This document shows, in pieces, positions 1-7,386 of a stretch of 36,506 nt of DNA. Source of the stretch: a virus; the IMG/VR virus record IMGVR_UViG_3300042935_000354, positions 1 to 36,506 of that record. One strand, 5' to 3'. A program made the position numbers and the translations under genes. The first letter of the stretch is position 1. Every line of letters begins with the position of its first letter. The notes beneath the pieces are model-generated. The model did no database searches. It had not been told where the DNA came from and saw nothing but the letters and a program-made list of their open reading frames with translations.

Positions 1-33
1 GGGGCCAAACCATTAGAGGAGCATGACCTATGA
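1..33 (+). CDS. C-terminal end of an upstream gene (partial)
   Basis: Frame 1 is open from the first base and ends at TGA 31-33, giving a tail of ten residues (GAKPLEEHDL). The stop overlaps the ATG of the next gene at 30-32 (ATGA), the same junction used throughout this cluster, which is the only reason to believe it is a real gene end. Nothing can be said about function. Confidence 0.4.
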   Translation, partial: GAKPLEEHDL

Positions 34-335
34 ACCAAGATGAATTCAACGAGGCAGAGCGCAGGTCCAAGTTGCGCATGCAGGTGATCTACGAGGGCGC
101 CAAAAAGCATAAACCTTGGATGGTGTTCAACGTGGGGTGCATCGAGTGTGGTGTGAGTTCCGACGTGGTGGGGTTTTACACAACCGAGGAGGAGGCCAAG
201 CGAGTTGCACAGGCCTGCGATGACGAACTAAATTGGCGACAGCAAGGCCAAAATAGTTTTGCGGTGTTTGACTTACGGGCCCCACAGGCACAAGAGTACG
301 CAGACGTTATTGCCAAGATAAAGGAAACAAAATGA
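30..335 (+). CDS. hypothetical phage protein, 101 aa
   Basis: No family is recognised. The start ATG at 30 has a strong ribosome binding site (AGAGGAG at 15-21, 8 nt spacing) and overlaps the preceding stop. The protein is mixed in charge and soluble. It has two cysteines close together (CIEC, near residues 37-40) in a beta-rich stretch that reads like a small zinc- or thiol-containing fold, but there is no second CxxC pair. It is the first complete member of a run of small co-directional genes leading to the sigma factor and overlaps the next gene by 4 nt. Confidence 0.75.
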   Translation: MNQDEFNEAERRSKLRMQVIYEGAKKHKPWMVFNVGCIECGVSSDVVGFYTTEEEAKRVAQACDDELNWRQQGQNSFAVFDLRAPQAQEYADVIAKIKETK

Positions 336-499
336 AATTATATGACGTACCAAATAACAGCACGATCGTGCTAGAAAATGGCATGGAGTTGGAGTTCAAG
401 CACATTGACGGCATGTACTCTTACTGTGTGACCAAGGACAACGAGGTGGTGCACCTACAGGCGTGGACTGAGGTGGCAGTCAAGGATCCACAAGAATGA
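332..499 (+). CDS. hypothetical small protein, 55 aa
   Basis: A short reading frame of 55 residues starts MKLYDVPNNSTIVLENGMEL and ends KDPQE. It fills exactly the space between its neighbours, with ATGA overlaps at both ends (start 332 within the upstream stop; stop 497-499 within the sigma-factor start). That perfect tiling is the main evidence. The sequence looks like a small beta-strand protein with no signal peptide or membrane segment. Function unknown. Confidence 0.65.
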   Translation: MKLYDVPNNSTIVLENGMELEFKHIDGMYSYCVTKDNEVVHLQAWTEVAVKDPQE

Positions 500-1020
500 G
501 ACGCAAACTACTGACAGCGCAGGAGGAGATCGACCTGCACCACCTGATCGTGCAGGGTGACGAGGAGGCCCACGAGGCCTTGGTGGAGGCCAACATGGGG
601 TTGGTGGTGTACATCGTGCAGAAGTTGCCGCAGTGGGACATGGCGGGGAGCATGACGCGGGACGACCTACTGCAGGAGGGCTACATGGCCCTGATGAAGG
701 CGGCGCACAGGTGGAAACCGCAGGGAAGGTTTGCAAGCTACGCGCGCACACTGATCAAGAGCCAAGTACTGCGGGCCATTGAGAACAAGGGCCTGATGAT
801 CCACGTGCCGGTGGCGGTGCAGGAGGACCTGCGCAAGATCAAGCGGGTGGAGACCGAGTTGGCCCAAGTGCTCAACAGGGAGCCAACTACCAAAGAGGTG
901 GCCAAGATAACGGGCCTGACAGAGAGCAGGGTCCGTGATAGACTGGTGGTAAGCCAGAGACAACCGGTCTCATTGGACGCGTTCAAGAAAGACCAAGTAA
1001 CGGAAGAAGAACATGATTGA
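496..1020 (+). CDS. sigma-70 family factor, regions 2-3 only
   Basis: This 174-residue protein would bind core RNA polymerase and direct it to particular promoters. Residues about 33-100 match sigma region 2: ANMGLVVYIVQKL, then DDLLQEGYMALMKAAHRW and a basic helix with the FASYA motif typical of regions 2.3-2.4 (-10 recognition and melting). Residues about 106-150 match region 3 (EDLRKIKRVETEL, then an HTH with PTTKEVAKITGL), followed by PVSLD, where sigma factors enter the region 3.2 finger. The protein ends 14 residues later (174), so region 4, the -35-binding and beta-flap-binding domain, is absent. A separate small protein at 9209-9505 resembles region 4. Phage sigma factors without region 4 are known (T4 gp55). 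Sigma identity is firm; target promoters are unknown. Confidence 0.9.
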   Translation: MRRKLLTAQEEIDLHHLIVQGDEEAHEALVEANMGLVVYIVQKLPQWDMAGSMTRDDLLQEGYMALMKAAHRWKPQGRFASYARTLIKSQVLRAIENKGLMIHVPVAVQEDLRKIKRVETELAQVLNREPTTKEVAKITGLTESRVRDRLVVSQRQPVSLDAFKKDQVTEEEHD

Positions 1021-1273
1021 CAGAATGATACAACTGGTGGAGGCCTACAAGCGGTCGTACGAATTGGAGCGGGCGAGAGCCGACCGATTAGTAGACGACG
1101 CGATGTTGGGCCGGTACCTGAGGCCCTTGTTTACCCGAGAGGGTGACACGTGGACCATCAACACGGCCCTTATTGGCCCGTCGTTAGACGACGCGATATG
1201 GAACCCCGACGCATATGACCAACTAAACAGCCTCGCGGCTGAGATGGAGCACAGACATGAACCCCGTAATTAA
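1013..1273 (+). CDS. hypothetical protein, 86 aa
   Basis: Starts inside the end of the sigma gene with a purine-rich leader (GGAAGAAGAAC) before ATG 1013. The first 35 residues look like an amphipathic, charged alpha helix (LVEAYKRSYELERARADRLV) that could form a coiled coil; the rest is mixed. No family is recognised. Because it overlaps the sigma gene by 8 nt it should be made with it. A partner role, such as co-factor or anti-sigma, is possible but is pure context inference. Confidence 0.7.
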   Translation: MIDRMIQLVEAYKRSYELERARADRLVDDAMLGRYLRPLFTREGDTWTINTALIGPSLDDAIWNPDAYDQLNSLAAEMEHRHEPRN

Positions 1274-1592
1274 AACCCTCATCATCACAGCAAGCGCCCT
1301 ATTTGAAGTGAGCGCTTACTCTCAACAGTTAACGATCGCACAGCTTCAGGCGGCGCTCAAGGACCAGTACACCCCGCAGGCGGTGCAGGCCACTGGGTAC
1401 GTGCTCGGGGCCTACGACGCCATGAGCGGCATCACGCACTGCCCCACGGGCATGGCACCGACACGCGAGACACTGCTCAAGTGGACGCGCGAGGGACTGG
1501 AGCGGTACCACGGGCCTAACAGGGGCGCGGACCACCTACTGGCGGCGGTGTTCGCACAACGCGCGCCGTGCGCGAAGAGGGGGCTGACATGA
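1257..1592 (+). CDS. exported Rap1a/Tai-like (T6SS amidase immunity family) protein
   Basis: This is a 111-residue protein with an apparent signal peptide: a short basic start (MNPVIK), a hydrophobic core about residues 7-18 and a likely cleavage near AYS-QQ. The mature part follows the Rap1a/Tai layout: a GYVLGAYDAM helix, a cysteine before a Pro-Gly type turn (HCPTGMAPT), a helix carrying LLKWTREGLERY, then a helix ending in a second cysteine (VFAQRAPC). The two cysteines are placed like the conserved disulfide pair of that family. Known members sit in the periplasm and block type VI secretion amidase effectors. In a phage it might protect the infected cell or inhibit a periplasmic peptidoglycan enzyme; that is inference. 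The ribosome binding site is GGAG before ATG 1257. Confidence 0.65.
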   Translation: MNPVIKTLIITASALFEVSAYSQQLTIAQLQAALKDQYTPQAVQATGYVLGAYDAMSGITHCPTGMAPTRETLLKWTREGLERYHGPNRGADHLLAAVFAQRAPCAKRGLT

Positions 1593-1783
1593 GAGACGAA
1601 GACGTACAGCGGGAGATCAAGCGCATGGGCAGGAGAGACGAGGACGACGACATACAGGAGTACGTGCGGCCGTGGAGGGGCGTGTCAGAGCGCGAGATAC
1701 CTGACATCTACATTGGCGACGTGGCGTTTTTGCACGGTGTTAAATGGGCAGAGGCTAGACTGAAGGAGAGGAACCATGGCTAA
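1589..1783 (+). CDS. hypothetical protein, 64 aa
   Basis: ATG 1589 is chosen over an in-frame GTG at 1568 because it follows a purine-rich site (GAAGAGGGGG) and overlaps the upstream stop as ATGA. The protein is very acidic/basic (RDEDVQREIKRMGRRDEDDD) in its first half, then has a short hydrophobic stretch (DIYIGDVAFLHGVKWAEARL). No family is recognised. It overlaps the next gene by 8 nt. Confidence 0.65.
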   Translation: MRDEDVQREIKRMGRRDEDDDIQEYVRPWRGVSEREIPDIYIGDVAFLHGVKWAEARLKERNHG

Positions 1784-2015
1784 AGGCGACATACGGGACG
1801 TGTGGGCGGTAAACCAAAAGCGCCTAGAACGCAAGCGCGAGGCAGAGCGCGAGTGGGCCAAGGCCAACAGGGAGAAGGTCAACGCGTACAAGGCGGCCGC
1901 AAGGGCTAGAAGGGCGGCTGAGTACGAGGCCGCAAAGGTCAAGAGCGCGTACCACGCAGACTGGAAGGGCACCACGTACACGGCGCCTGAGTTGACGTAC
2001 AGGGGACAAGCATGA
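1776..2015 (+). CDS. basic coiled-coil hypothetical protein, 79 aa
   Basis: The start has an excellent ribosome binding site (AAGGAGAGG) before ATG 1776. Residues about 15-55 are an uninterrupted, highly charged Arg/Lys/Glu/Ala helix (RLERKREAEREWAKANREKV and on), predicted as a coiled coil and likely able to bind nucleic acid through its net positive charge. There is no catalytic motif. Function unknown. Confidence 0.7.
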   Translation: MAKGDIRDVWAVNQKRLERKREAEREWAKANREKVNAYKAAARARRAAEYEAAKVKSAYHADWKGTTYTAPELTYRGQA

Positions 2016-2173
2016 CTAATACTGACGAAATGCAAAGAGTGTGGCGAGCATTACGCACAATTTATGGCGCGGACTTATCTGCCGCAACGCTTGTGGTGCT
2101 GACCAAAGACGGGGAAACCGACATGAAATTCCAAACCTTTTATTTTCCGCAGGAGGATAAGCATGACACCTAA
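2012..2173 (+). CDS. hypothetical small protein, 53 aa
   Basis: A frame of 53 residues starts MTNTDEMQRVWRALRTIYGA and ends FPQEDKHDT. It starts with an ATGA-type overlap on the previous stop and ends 11 nt inside the next gene, whose ribosome binding site (CAGGAGG) lies in its last codons. Gap filling and translational coupling are the evidence. An N-terminal amphipathic helix is followed by beta strands. No family is recognised. Confidence 0.6.
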   Translation: MTNTDEMQRVWRALRTIYGADLSAATLVVLTKDGETDMKFQTFYFPQEDKHDT

Positions 2174-2399
2174 AGGAACCGGTCAAGTAAAATTGATGTA
2201 CCGAAAAACTGGCATGAATCGTGCTAAGATGCTACAATTAGCAGAACAGGCCGGTTTTGTGATGTGGTCAAAGGACAGTGACTGGAAACCCAAGGGAGCC
2301 ACGATAGACTGGTCCTGTGACTACGACAAGGAGTTGCGGAAGTTCACCAAATTGGTGGTGGCCGAGTGCAATAAAGTTTATGAGGTAAAACCAAAATGA
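2163..2399 (+). CDS. hypothetical protein, 78 aa
   Basis: Starts at ATG 2163 after a strong CAGGAGGATAAGC leader. It is a small, Lys/Trp-rich soluble protein (SKDSDWKPKGATIDWSCDYD). No motif is recognised. It overlaps the following small membrane gene by 4 nt. Confidence 0.7.
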   Translation: MTPKGTGQVKLMYRKTGMNRAKMLQLAEQAGFVMWSKDSDWKPKGATIDWSCDYDKELRKFTKLVVAECNKVYEVKPK

Positions 2400-2539
2400 G
2401 TGGGTGGCTAATTGCCCTGACGGGGCTGATCTATGCGGGCGTGGCAGTTGAGCAGGGGCTCAAGGGCAACATGCCTATGTGTTTAACGTATTTAGGCTAC
2501 GCGTTTGCGAACGTTGGCCTGTACAAACTAGCGAGTTAA
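2396..2539 (+). CDS. small membrane protein, 47 aa
   Basis: This 47-residue frame lies between two supported genes, with an ATGA overlap upstream and a 2-nt gap downstream. Residues about 3-19 (WLIALTGLIYAGVAVEQ) and 30-45 (CLTYLGYAFANVGLYKL) are hydrophobic and could form two membrane helices joined by a short basic loop. The size and topology fit a small phage membrane protein such as a holin-type or superinfection-exclusion protein, but there is no specific family evidence and no lysis gene next to it. Confidence 0.6.
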   Translation: MSGWLIALTGLIYAGVAVEQGLKGNMPMCLTYLGYAFANVGLYKLAS

Positions 2540-2541
2540 TT

Positions 2542-2739
2542 ATGATCTCAGAAGTTGACATTAAAGACTTTGACTACATCAGGGTAGAGCACGTGCAGGA
2601 GAACGAGGACGGGTCCTGTGACTGCAACATCAACATGGGCCCACTGGCAACACGGTACCTGCTGAATTTTGCGTTCATTGGCGTGCTCAAAAACGCCATC
2701 GCTGAAGGCAAGGCCTACACGCCACCACCAAAGGACTAA
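2542..2739 (+). CDS. hypothetical protein, 65 aa
   Basis: ATG 2542 (MISEVDIKDFDYIRVEHV) is preferred over an in-frame GTG at 2479, which would run back through the small membrane gene. It is an acidic protein with CDCN near the middle and a hydrophobic helix (YLLNFAFIGVLKNAIAEG) near the end. No family is recognised. The next gene starts 1 nt after its stop. Confidence 0.65.
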   Translation: MISEVDIKDFDYIRVEHVQENEDGSCDCNINMGPLATRYLLNFAFIGVLKNAIAEGKAYTPPPKD

Positions 2740-2740
2740 G

Positions 2741-3073
2741 ATGACAGACAACGAGCGCGAAGTATACGAAGCCAACCTTAAAAAGTTGTCCCCCAAACAG
2801 GCGGCCCAGTGGACCGAGGAAGTTAGGGAGGCGTGGCTACGTGTGCGCCGTGCCCGTAAGGTCTGGCGTGCAACGCGCACGCCACCAACGCGCTGTCTGG
2901 GGTCTGTCAAAGAGGACGGGCGACTGACGCCGCTGTTTATTCCAAATTCGGAATATGTGCGTTACGAGGAGGCGTGGGTCGACTACACGCAAAATTATCA
3001 ACCCAAGTACATCTTTGAAGACCGAGCACGTGCCGGCGAAGACGATGACGGATACGACTGGAGCAAAGCATGA
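2741..3073 (+). CDS. hypothetical protein, 110 aa
   Basis: The chosen start, ATG 2741, lies just after the upstream stop. The first half is an Arg/Lys/Trp-rich helix (RKVWRATRTPPTRC), and the C-terminus is acidic (EDRARAGEDDDGYDWSKA). No family is recognised. Its stop overlaps the next ATG by 4 nt. Confidence 0.65.
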   Translation: MTDNEREVYEANLKKLSPKQAAQWTEEVREAWLRVRRARKVWRATRTPPTRCLGSVKEDGRLTPLFIPNSEYVRYEEAWVDYTQNYQPKYIFEDRARAGEDDDGYDWSKA

Positions 3074-3276
3074 AAGCCACATTAGAGTTCGAGTACCCAC
3101 AAGACGAGGACAAACTGCGGTACGCCCTGCACGGGCAGACGGCCATCATGGCCCTGCTAGAGATCGAGTCGCAGTTACGACAGCACTACAAATACGAGGC
3201 CCCAATGGAGGACGTGTTTGGCCACATTGCCGAGATAGTCAACGACACGTTAGCAACATGTGGGGAAAACCAATGA
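3070..3276 (+). CDS. hypothetical protein, 68 aa
   Basis: A small acidic helical protein (DEDKLRYALHGQTAIMALLE, then an amphipathic helix to the end). The ATG overlaps the stop of the previous gene and the stop overlaps the next ATG, both as ATGA, so it sits in the same transcript. The pattern of alternating leucine and charged residues suggests a short helical bundle. No family is recognised. Confidence 0.65.
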   Translation: MKATLEFEYPQDEDKLRYALHGQTAIMALLEIESQLRQHYKYEAPMEDVFGHIAEIVNDTLATCGENQ

Positions 3277-3629
3277 AGAAAATTATCTACGCGATCTATT
3301 TATTTGGCGCGATACTGGCGTCTGTGACGGCGTATTTTTTGGACCCCATCACGGCACTGGCCATCGTGCTAGTCATGCCCATGGTGGTGATCGCAGTGCT
3401 AGAGATGCAGGGCATCGTGCAGTTCGGGTACCACGGCATGGAGGACAAAGACAGCGTGCTCAACAAGGCAACGATTCAAGACCTGACAGCCGAGGAGGCC
3501 GCGGAGAAGTACGGGCAGGCCATCGTCAACGAGATGGACGAGCAGATTAAAGAGACAGAGATGAGCCTGATGGAGATGAAGCAGGCAAGAGACGTTGCGT
3601 CAGACCATATTCGAGGGATTAAAAAATGA
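3273..3629 (+). CDS. membrane protein with coiled-coil tail, 118 aa
   Basis: The start at 3273 (MKKIIYAIYLFGAILASVTA) gives a basic N-terminus followed by two close hydrophobic segments, about residues 4-22 and 26-44, then a long charged helix (about 65-115: LTAEEAAEKYGQAIVNEMDE and on) likely to be a coiled coil. A longer in-frame extension from 2955 overlaps two supported genes and is rejected. Placement in the membrane with a cytoplasmic coiled coil is likely. Role unknown; spanin or holin-like roles cannot be shown. Confidence 0.7.
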   Translation: MKKIIYAIYLFGAILASVTAYFLDPITALAIVLVMPMVVIAVLEMQGIVQFGYHGMEDKDSVLNKATIQDLTAEEAAEKYGQAIVNEMDEQIKETEMSLMEMKQARDVASDHIRGIKK

Positions 3630-4387
3630 GCAAGGTAATTGTTAGCAAGGGGTGGGAAGGTTTTGCGGACAGGCTCCAGTGTTTATCGTACTGCATTGAC
3701 GTGGCCGTAAAATACAACCGCCACCTGTATGTTGACTGGTACGACACAATGTGGCAGACAGGGTTTTACACGTACTTTGACGTGCGAGGCGTTCTAAGGG
3801 GTGAGCCCGAGGGCACAGCGTACCCAGAGTTTTGGAACGACGCGTTAGGAAAGCCAAACGGCGACTGGGTGTACAGGATCAAAGACTACGTGGAGTTTCA
3901 GCTAGAAGACGCGGACGGTGACACCGCTGTGTGGGTTCACTCTGGTGTAGGCCCGCGCACGTGGAGCATGGTAACATTGGCAAAGAGGCTACAGATAAAA
4001 TGTTTGCGAGACATATCACAAATTCCACTGCCACGTGTAGTTCACTTGAGGGGCACGGACCGCACGCCAGACTTTAAAAAGTTAAGGCAAATGGCCGAGC
4101 AGTACCCCGACGCGGCCGTCTTATCGGACGACGCAAAGTGTGTAAAAGAGTGGTTAACAATTAACCCCGAGGCATATGTTATTACAGAAAGCCTGTCAAG
4201 AAACGGCAAAGCAATACACCAAGACGGCCTAGAGGGGTGGACAAGGCACCAATTAAACCTGCAGGTCATTTCAGATTTTGTGACCCTTGCACTGGCCAAG
4301 GAAGCACACGCGCTGAACGACGAAAGCCTGTTCTTTCAAATGGCGCGGGTCTATGGTACGTTTCTTAAAAATGGAGATAAAAAATGA
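3626..4387 (+). CDS. fucosyltransferase-fold (NodZ/O-FucT-like) glycosyltransferase
   Basis: This 253-residue protein has the pattern of the NodZ/FUT8/O-fucosyltransferase superfamily. Near the N-terminus, GWEGFADRLQCLSYCIDVAV followed by YNRHLYVDW matches the G-x-G-x-x-L-x-x-L and Val-Asp-Trp signature. At residues 140-146, HLRGTDR matches the nucleotide-sugar binding His-x-Arg-x-x-Asp/Glu-Arg motif. Near the C-terminus a helix (FVTLALAKEAHALN, then SLFFQMA) matches the part that contacts GDP-sugar in such enzymes. It likely transfers a deoxysugar or related sugar; donor and acceptor are unknown. A phage might use it to modify DNA bases, virion proteins or host surface sugars. It overlaps its neighbour upstream by 4 nt. 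Confidence 0.65.
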   Translation: MSKVIVSKGWEGFADRLQCLSYCIDVAVKYNRHLYVDWYDTMWQTGFYTYFDVRGVLRGEPEGTAYPEFWNDALGKPNGDWVYRIKDYVEFQLEDADGDTAVWVHSGVGPRTWSMVTLAKRLQIKCLRDISQIPLPRVVHLRGTDRTPDFKKLRQMAEQYPDAAVLSDDAKCVKEWLTINPEAYVITESLSRNGKAIHQDGLEGWTRHQLNLQVISDFVTLALAKEAHALNDESLFFQMARVYGTFLKNGDKK

Positions 4388-4402
4388 TAAACTATTCACC
4401 AA

Positions 4403-6736
4403 ATGAAAAGGCACAAACAGATGAACAAGCCAACAGTACTAGAAGTTCAGTTCGAGAATATCCCGATCAGCCTCAAGAAAATCTCCCGTTGGGTTTTGTG
4501 GCGGCTAGTCGAGGTTGGGGAAGGGTCGAACAAGCGGTGGTCAAAGTTACCACTGCAGTCAAATGGGTCGTCAGCAAGTTCCACAAACCCAACAACGTGG
4601 TGTGACTTTCTCCATGCACAAGAAGCTTATCAAACAGGCCGTTTCGACGGTGTTGGTTTTGTCTTTGACGGCAGTGACGGCATCATGGGCATCGACTTGG
4701 ACGACTGCGTGGATGCCGTTCAGGGTCCAACGTCTCTTACGCCTGAGGCGCAGGCCATTAAAGACGCTGTCTTAGGTTACGCAGAAATAAGCCCCTCAGG
4801 CACCGGCATCAAGATATTCACACGCGCGCAGTTGAACGCGGCGCACGTTGACCACGAGAAGGGTTTAGAGATATACCCTAAGGGCCGTTACTTCACAGTG
4901 ACAGGCCACACGTTAGGCGGCAACATACCCGATCAGGAGCAGGACCTACAGCACATCGTGCCCGCACGCAGAAGCTACCGTTCGGGTGACTCGTTTGCGG
5001 ACTACAGCCCACCACTTGACGGGTGGGACTTGGCCCGTGTGGAGACCGACCTGCTGACACAACTGGACCCCGACTGTGGGTACACAGAGTGGTTGGCGGT
5101 GGGCATGGCACTGCACCACCAGTTCGGTGGCGACTACGAGGCACTTGAGTTGTGGGACCGTTGGTCTGACAGCGACGGGGCCTGCGGGTCCTACGCGGCG
5201 GGTCAGTGCGCGGCCAAGTGGGACAGCTTTGGTGGCAGTGGTGGCACGACGTTGCGATCACTGGTGTTCAAGGTCAACAAGACCAAGGAGGCCGCGGTGG
5301 TGGCCAACGGTGAGAAGGTGCTCACAGGTGGGCCACTGAACCACGCCAAGGAGTTCTTGGGCAGTCAGTTCACGTGCGAGGAGGGCACATCACTCACAAC
5401 CTACGCGGGTGACATGTTCCAGTACAAGGGCACACACTACCAAGACATTGAAGAGGCCACGGTGCGCGCCATGCTGTACACGTTCTTGGACCGGTGCAAG
5501 AAGTACGACAAGAAGCAGAACCTGATGCCGTTCAACCCAACACCTGCGCACGTCTCGTCGATCCTTGACGCGGTGCACGCGGTGACGCACCTGCCCAACA
5601 CGGCTAACACCAAACCACCGGTGTGGCTTGAGGGGTACGGTAGCAACAGGCCCGACCCGAGCAAACTGGTGTCACTTGAGAATGGCATCTTTCACACAGA
5701 GCAAAACATGCTGATCCCACACAGCTTGGGTTTCTTTACGCAGAACAGTTTGCCCTTTGCGTATGACCCTGACGCGACGTGCCCAACGTGGGAGCGTTTC
5801 TTACAGGACATATGGCACGACGACCCACAGAGCGTTGACTGCCTGCAGGAGATGTTCGGCTACATTCTGAGCGGTGACTCGTCACAGCAGAAGTTTTTTA
5901 ACATCATTGGCCCACGCCGGTCTGGTAAGGGAACGATCAACAAGGTGCTCGTTAGCCTCTTGGGGCAACACAACACGGTGGCGCCACAACTGGATGAACT
6001 ATGCGACACTTTTGGACTTCAACCTTGGCTAGGAAAATTGCTAGCGAGTTTCACGGACGCACGCGCACCGGAGCGCAACAGGGGCGCTGTAGTGAGCCAG
6101 TTGCTCCGGATTGTTGGCGGGGATACTGTGACTGTGAACAGGAAGAACAAGGAAGCTTGGAGCGGCTATTTGCCGACGCGTATCGTGATCTACTCAAACG
6201 AGGCCTTGCAGTTAACGGAAAACTCCAACGCTTTGACGGGCAGGATGATCGTGCTAAAGATGAGCAATAGCTTTTATGGCAAAGAGGACACGCTGTTAGC
6301 CGACAAGTTGGCCAAGGAGTTGCCTGCCATTTTTAACTGGGCTATTGCAGGACAGCAACGACGCATGGCGCGAGAGGGACAGAGGTTCCAACAACCAACA
6401 ACAGGGCGCGAGTTACTGGAGTTGATGGAGGAGCTAGGCAACCCAATTGGGTCGTTTGTTACAGACGCGTTGGTGTACGACCTAGAAGCCACGGCTATGA
6501 AGGACGAAGTGTTCGTGTGTTGGCGCAAGTGGGCCACCGCCAAGAACATACCGCCCGGAAGTGACATGGCGTTCAAGCGCAGGTTTCTTGCGGCAACGCA
6601 GGACCACCGCGTGACAGCGACAAGGGTTCGCATTGACGGCGAGTCGGCCAACGTGTACCTTGGCATCAAGCTTAACCCGAAGGCACAGAAGTACGTGAAC
6701 AGTATCAGCAATTTTGAACGCGAGGATATATTTTGA
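4403..6736 (+). CDS. primase-polymerase / SF3 helicase (replication initiator)
   Basis: A fused primase and helicase that would open the replication fork and lay down primers. Residues about 20-190 look like a PrimPol/archaeo-eukaryotic primase domain: the acidic pair in MGIDLDD (D98, D100), then SGTGIKIF and EIYPKGRYFTVTGH. Residues about 215-290 fit the PriCT-2 primase C-terminal domain (EWLAVGMALHHQFGGDYEAL). Residues about 450-650 are a D5/SF3 helicase with Walker A GPRRSGKGT at about 503-511, followed by an acidic/arginine motif region ending PTRIVIYSNE. Overall length fits phage primase-helicases of the P4/NrS-1 type. The start may instead be ATG 4421, six codons on. The stop overlaps the next start. 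Confidence 0.9.
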   Translation: MKRHKQMNKPTVLEVQFENIPISLKKISRWVLWRLVEVGEGSNKRWSKLPLQSNGSSASSTNPTTWCDFLHAQEAYQTGRFDGVGFVFDGSDGIMGIDLDDCVDAVQGPTSLTPEAQAIKDAVLGYAEISPSGTGIKIFTRAQLNAAHVDHEKGLEIYPKGRYFTVTGHTLGGNIPDQEQDLQHIVPARRSYRSGDSFADYSPPLDGWDLARVETDLLTQLDPDCGYTEWLAVGMALHHQFGGDYEALELWDRWSDSDGACGSYAAGQCAAKWDSFGGSGGTTLRSLVFKVNKTKEAAVVANGEKVLTGGPLNHAKEFLGSQFTCEEGTSLTTYAGDMFQYKGTHYQDIEEATVRAMLYTFLDRCKKYDKKQNLMPFNPTPAHVSSILDAVHAVTHLPNTANTKPPVWLEGYGSNRPDPSKLVSLENGIFHTEQNMLIPHSLGFFTQNSLPFAYDPDATCPTWERFLQDIWHDDPQSVDCLQEMFGYILSGDSSQQKFFNIIGPRRSGKGTINKVLVSLLGQHNTVAPQLDELCDTFGLQPWLGKLLASFTDARAPERNRGAVVSQLLRIVGGDTVTVNRKNKEAWSGYLPTRIVIYSNEALQLTENSNALTGRMIVLKMSNSFYGKEDTLLADKLAKELPAIFNWAIAGQQRRMAREGQRFQQPTTGRELLELMEELGNPIGSFVTDALVYDLEATAMKDEVFVCWRKWATAKNIPPGSDMAFKRRFLAATQDHRVTATRVRIDGESANVYLGIKLNPKAQKYVNSISNFEREDIF

Positions 6737-7386
6737 ACAACAATTACTTTCATGTGGATGTTGGTTTCTTTCCGGTGCCTGTAAAGATGTGCTTTACATC
6801 CAAGGCGTTCTACAAGGTGCTGAAGGACCACGGCATAGCGGCCCAACCAGAGATGGCACCACTGGAGTTGGGCATCGCGGAGACGCACAGCTTCTCTACA
6901 GCTAAAGAGGCGATTGTCATCGTGGTGTTCAACTTGATCGAGTGCGTTGACAACGCGGCCCTGCTGGCCAGCGTGGTGGCCCACGAGGCCACACACGTGG
7001 TGGCGCGTGTGCTTGAACACATTGGCGAAGACGTGGAGGACTTTGGCGAAGAGTCGCGGGCGTACCTGACGGAGTGGTTGGTGCGCCAGATGTTTACGGC
7101 CTGTTTAGTGGAGGTTGCCAAAATTGCAAAACGAAAAGAAAATCGAACAAAGACTGGTCAAAAAGATCAAGGAGAAGGGGGGCCTGTGCCTGAAGTGGGT
7201 AAGTCCGTCGATGACGGGGGTGCCGGACAGGCTAGTGTTCTACAAGGGCAAGATACTCCCAGTAGAGTTGAAGGACCCCAAAGGAAAACTAAGCGCAAGG
7301 CAGGAGTTCATGTTCTTGACGCTCCTCAACCAAGGCGTGGTAACACACGTCTTAATGAGCGAGCAAGAAGTAGACGAGTTCGTTGA
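6733..7386 (+). CDS. HEXXH putative zinc metallopeptidase-like phage protein with overprinted tail
   Basis: The start is TTG 6733 with GAGG seven bases upstream, overlapping the primase stop. Residues about 80-95 hold HEATH (HEXXH zinc motif) in a helix, followed by a conserved-looking acidic helix (EESRAYLTEWLVRQMF) that could supply the third ligand. This arrangement is common in small phage proteins annotated only as putative peptidases. The recognisable protein ends around residue 135. The last ~85 residues are Gly/Arg/Lys-rich, low in hydrophobics, and read out of the frame of the VRR-NUC gene, which they overlap by more than 260 nt. That tail is either non-functional overprinting or the result of a frameshift. 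Activity is unproven. Confidence 0.7.
   Translation: MNNNYFHVDVGFFPVPVKMCFTSKAFYKVLKDHGIAAQPEMAPLELGIAETHSFSTAKEAIVIVVFNLIECVDNAALLASVVAHEATHVVARVLEHIGEDVEDFGEESRAYLTEWLVRQMFTACLVEVAKIAKRKENRTKTGQKDQGEGGPVPEVGKSVDDGGAGQASVLQGQDTPSRVEGPQRKTKRKAGVHVLDAPQPRRGNTRLNERARSRRVR

Noticed and set aside
2955-3272. N-terminal extension of the membrane/coiled-coil protein
   Set aside because: It would overlap two well-placed genes, and ATG 3273 with an ATGA overlap gives a proper hydrophobic N-terminus.
4384-4605. 73-codon frame starting in the glycosyltransferase stop
   Set aside because: Nearly all of it lies over the primase N-terminus in another frame, it lacks a ribosome binding site, and the sequence resembles no protein.
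6274-7020. 248-codon minus frame opposite the primase and HEXXH genes
   Set aside because: Antisense to genes with clear domains and no ribosome binding site or recognisable motif.
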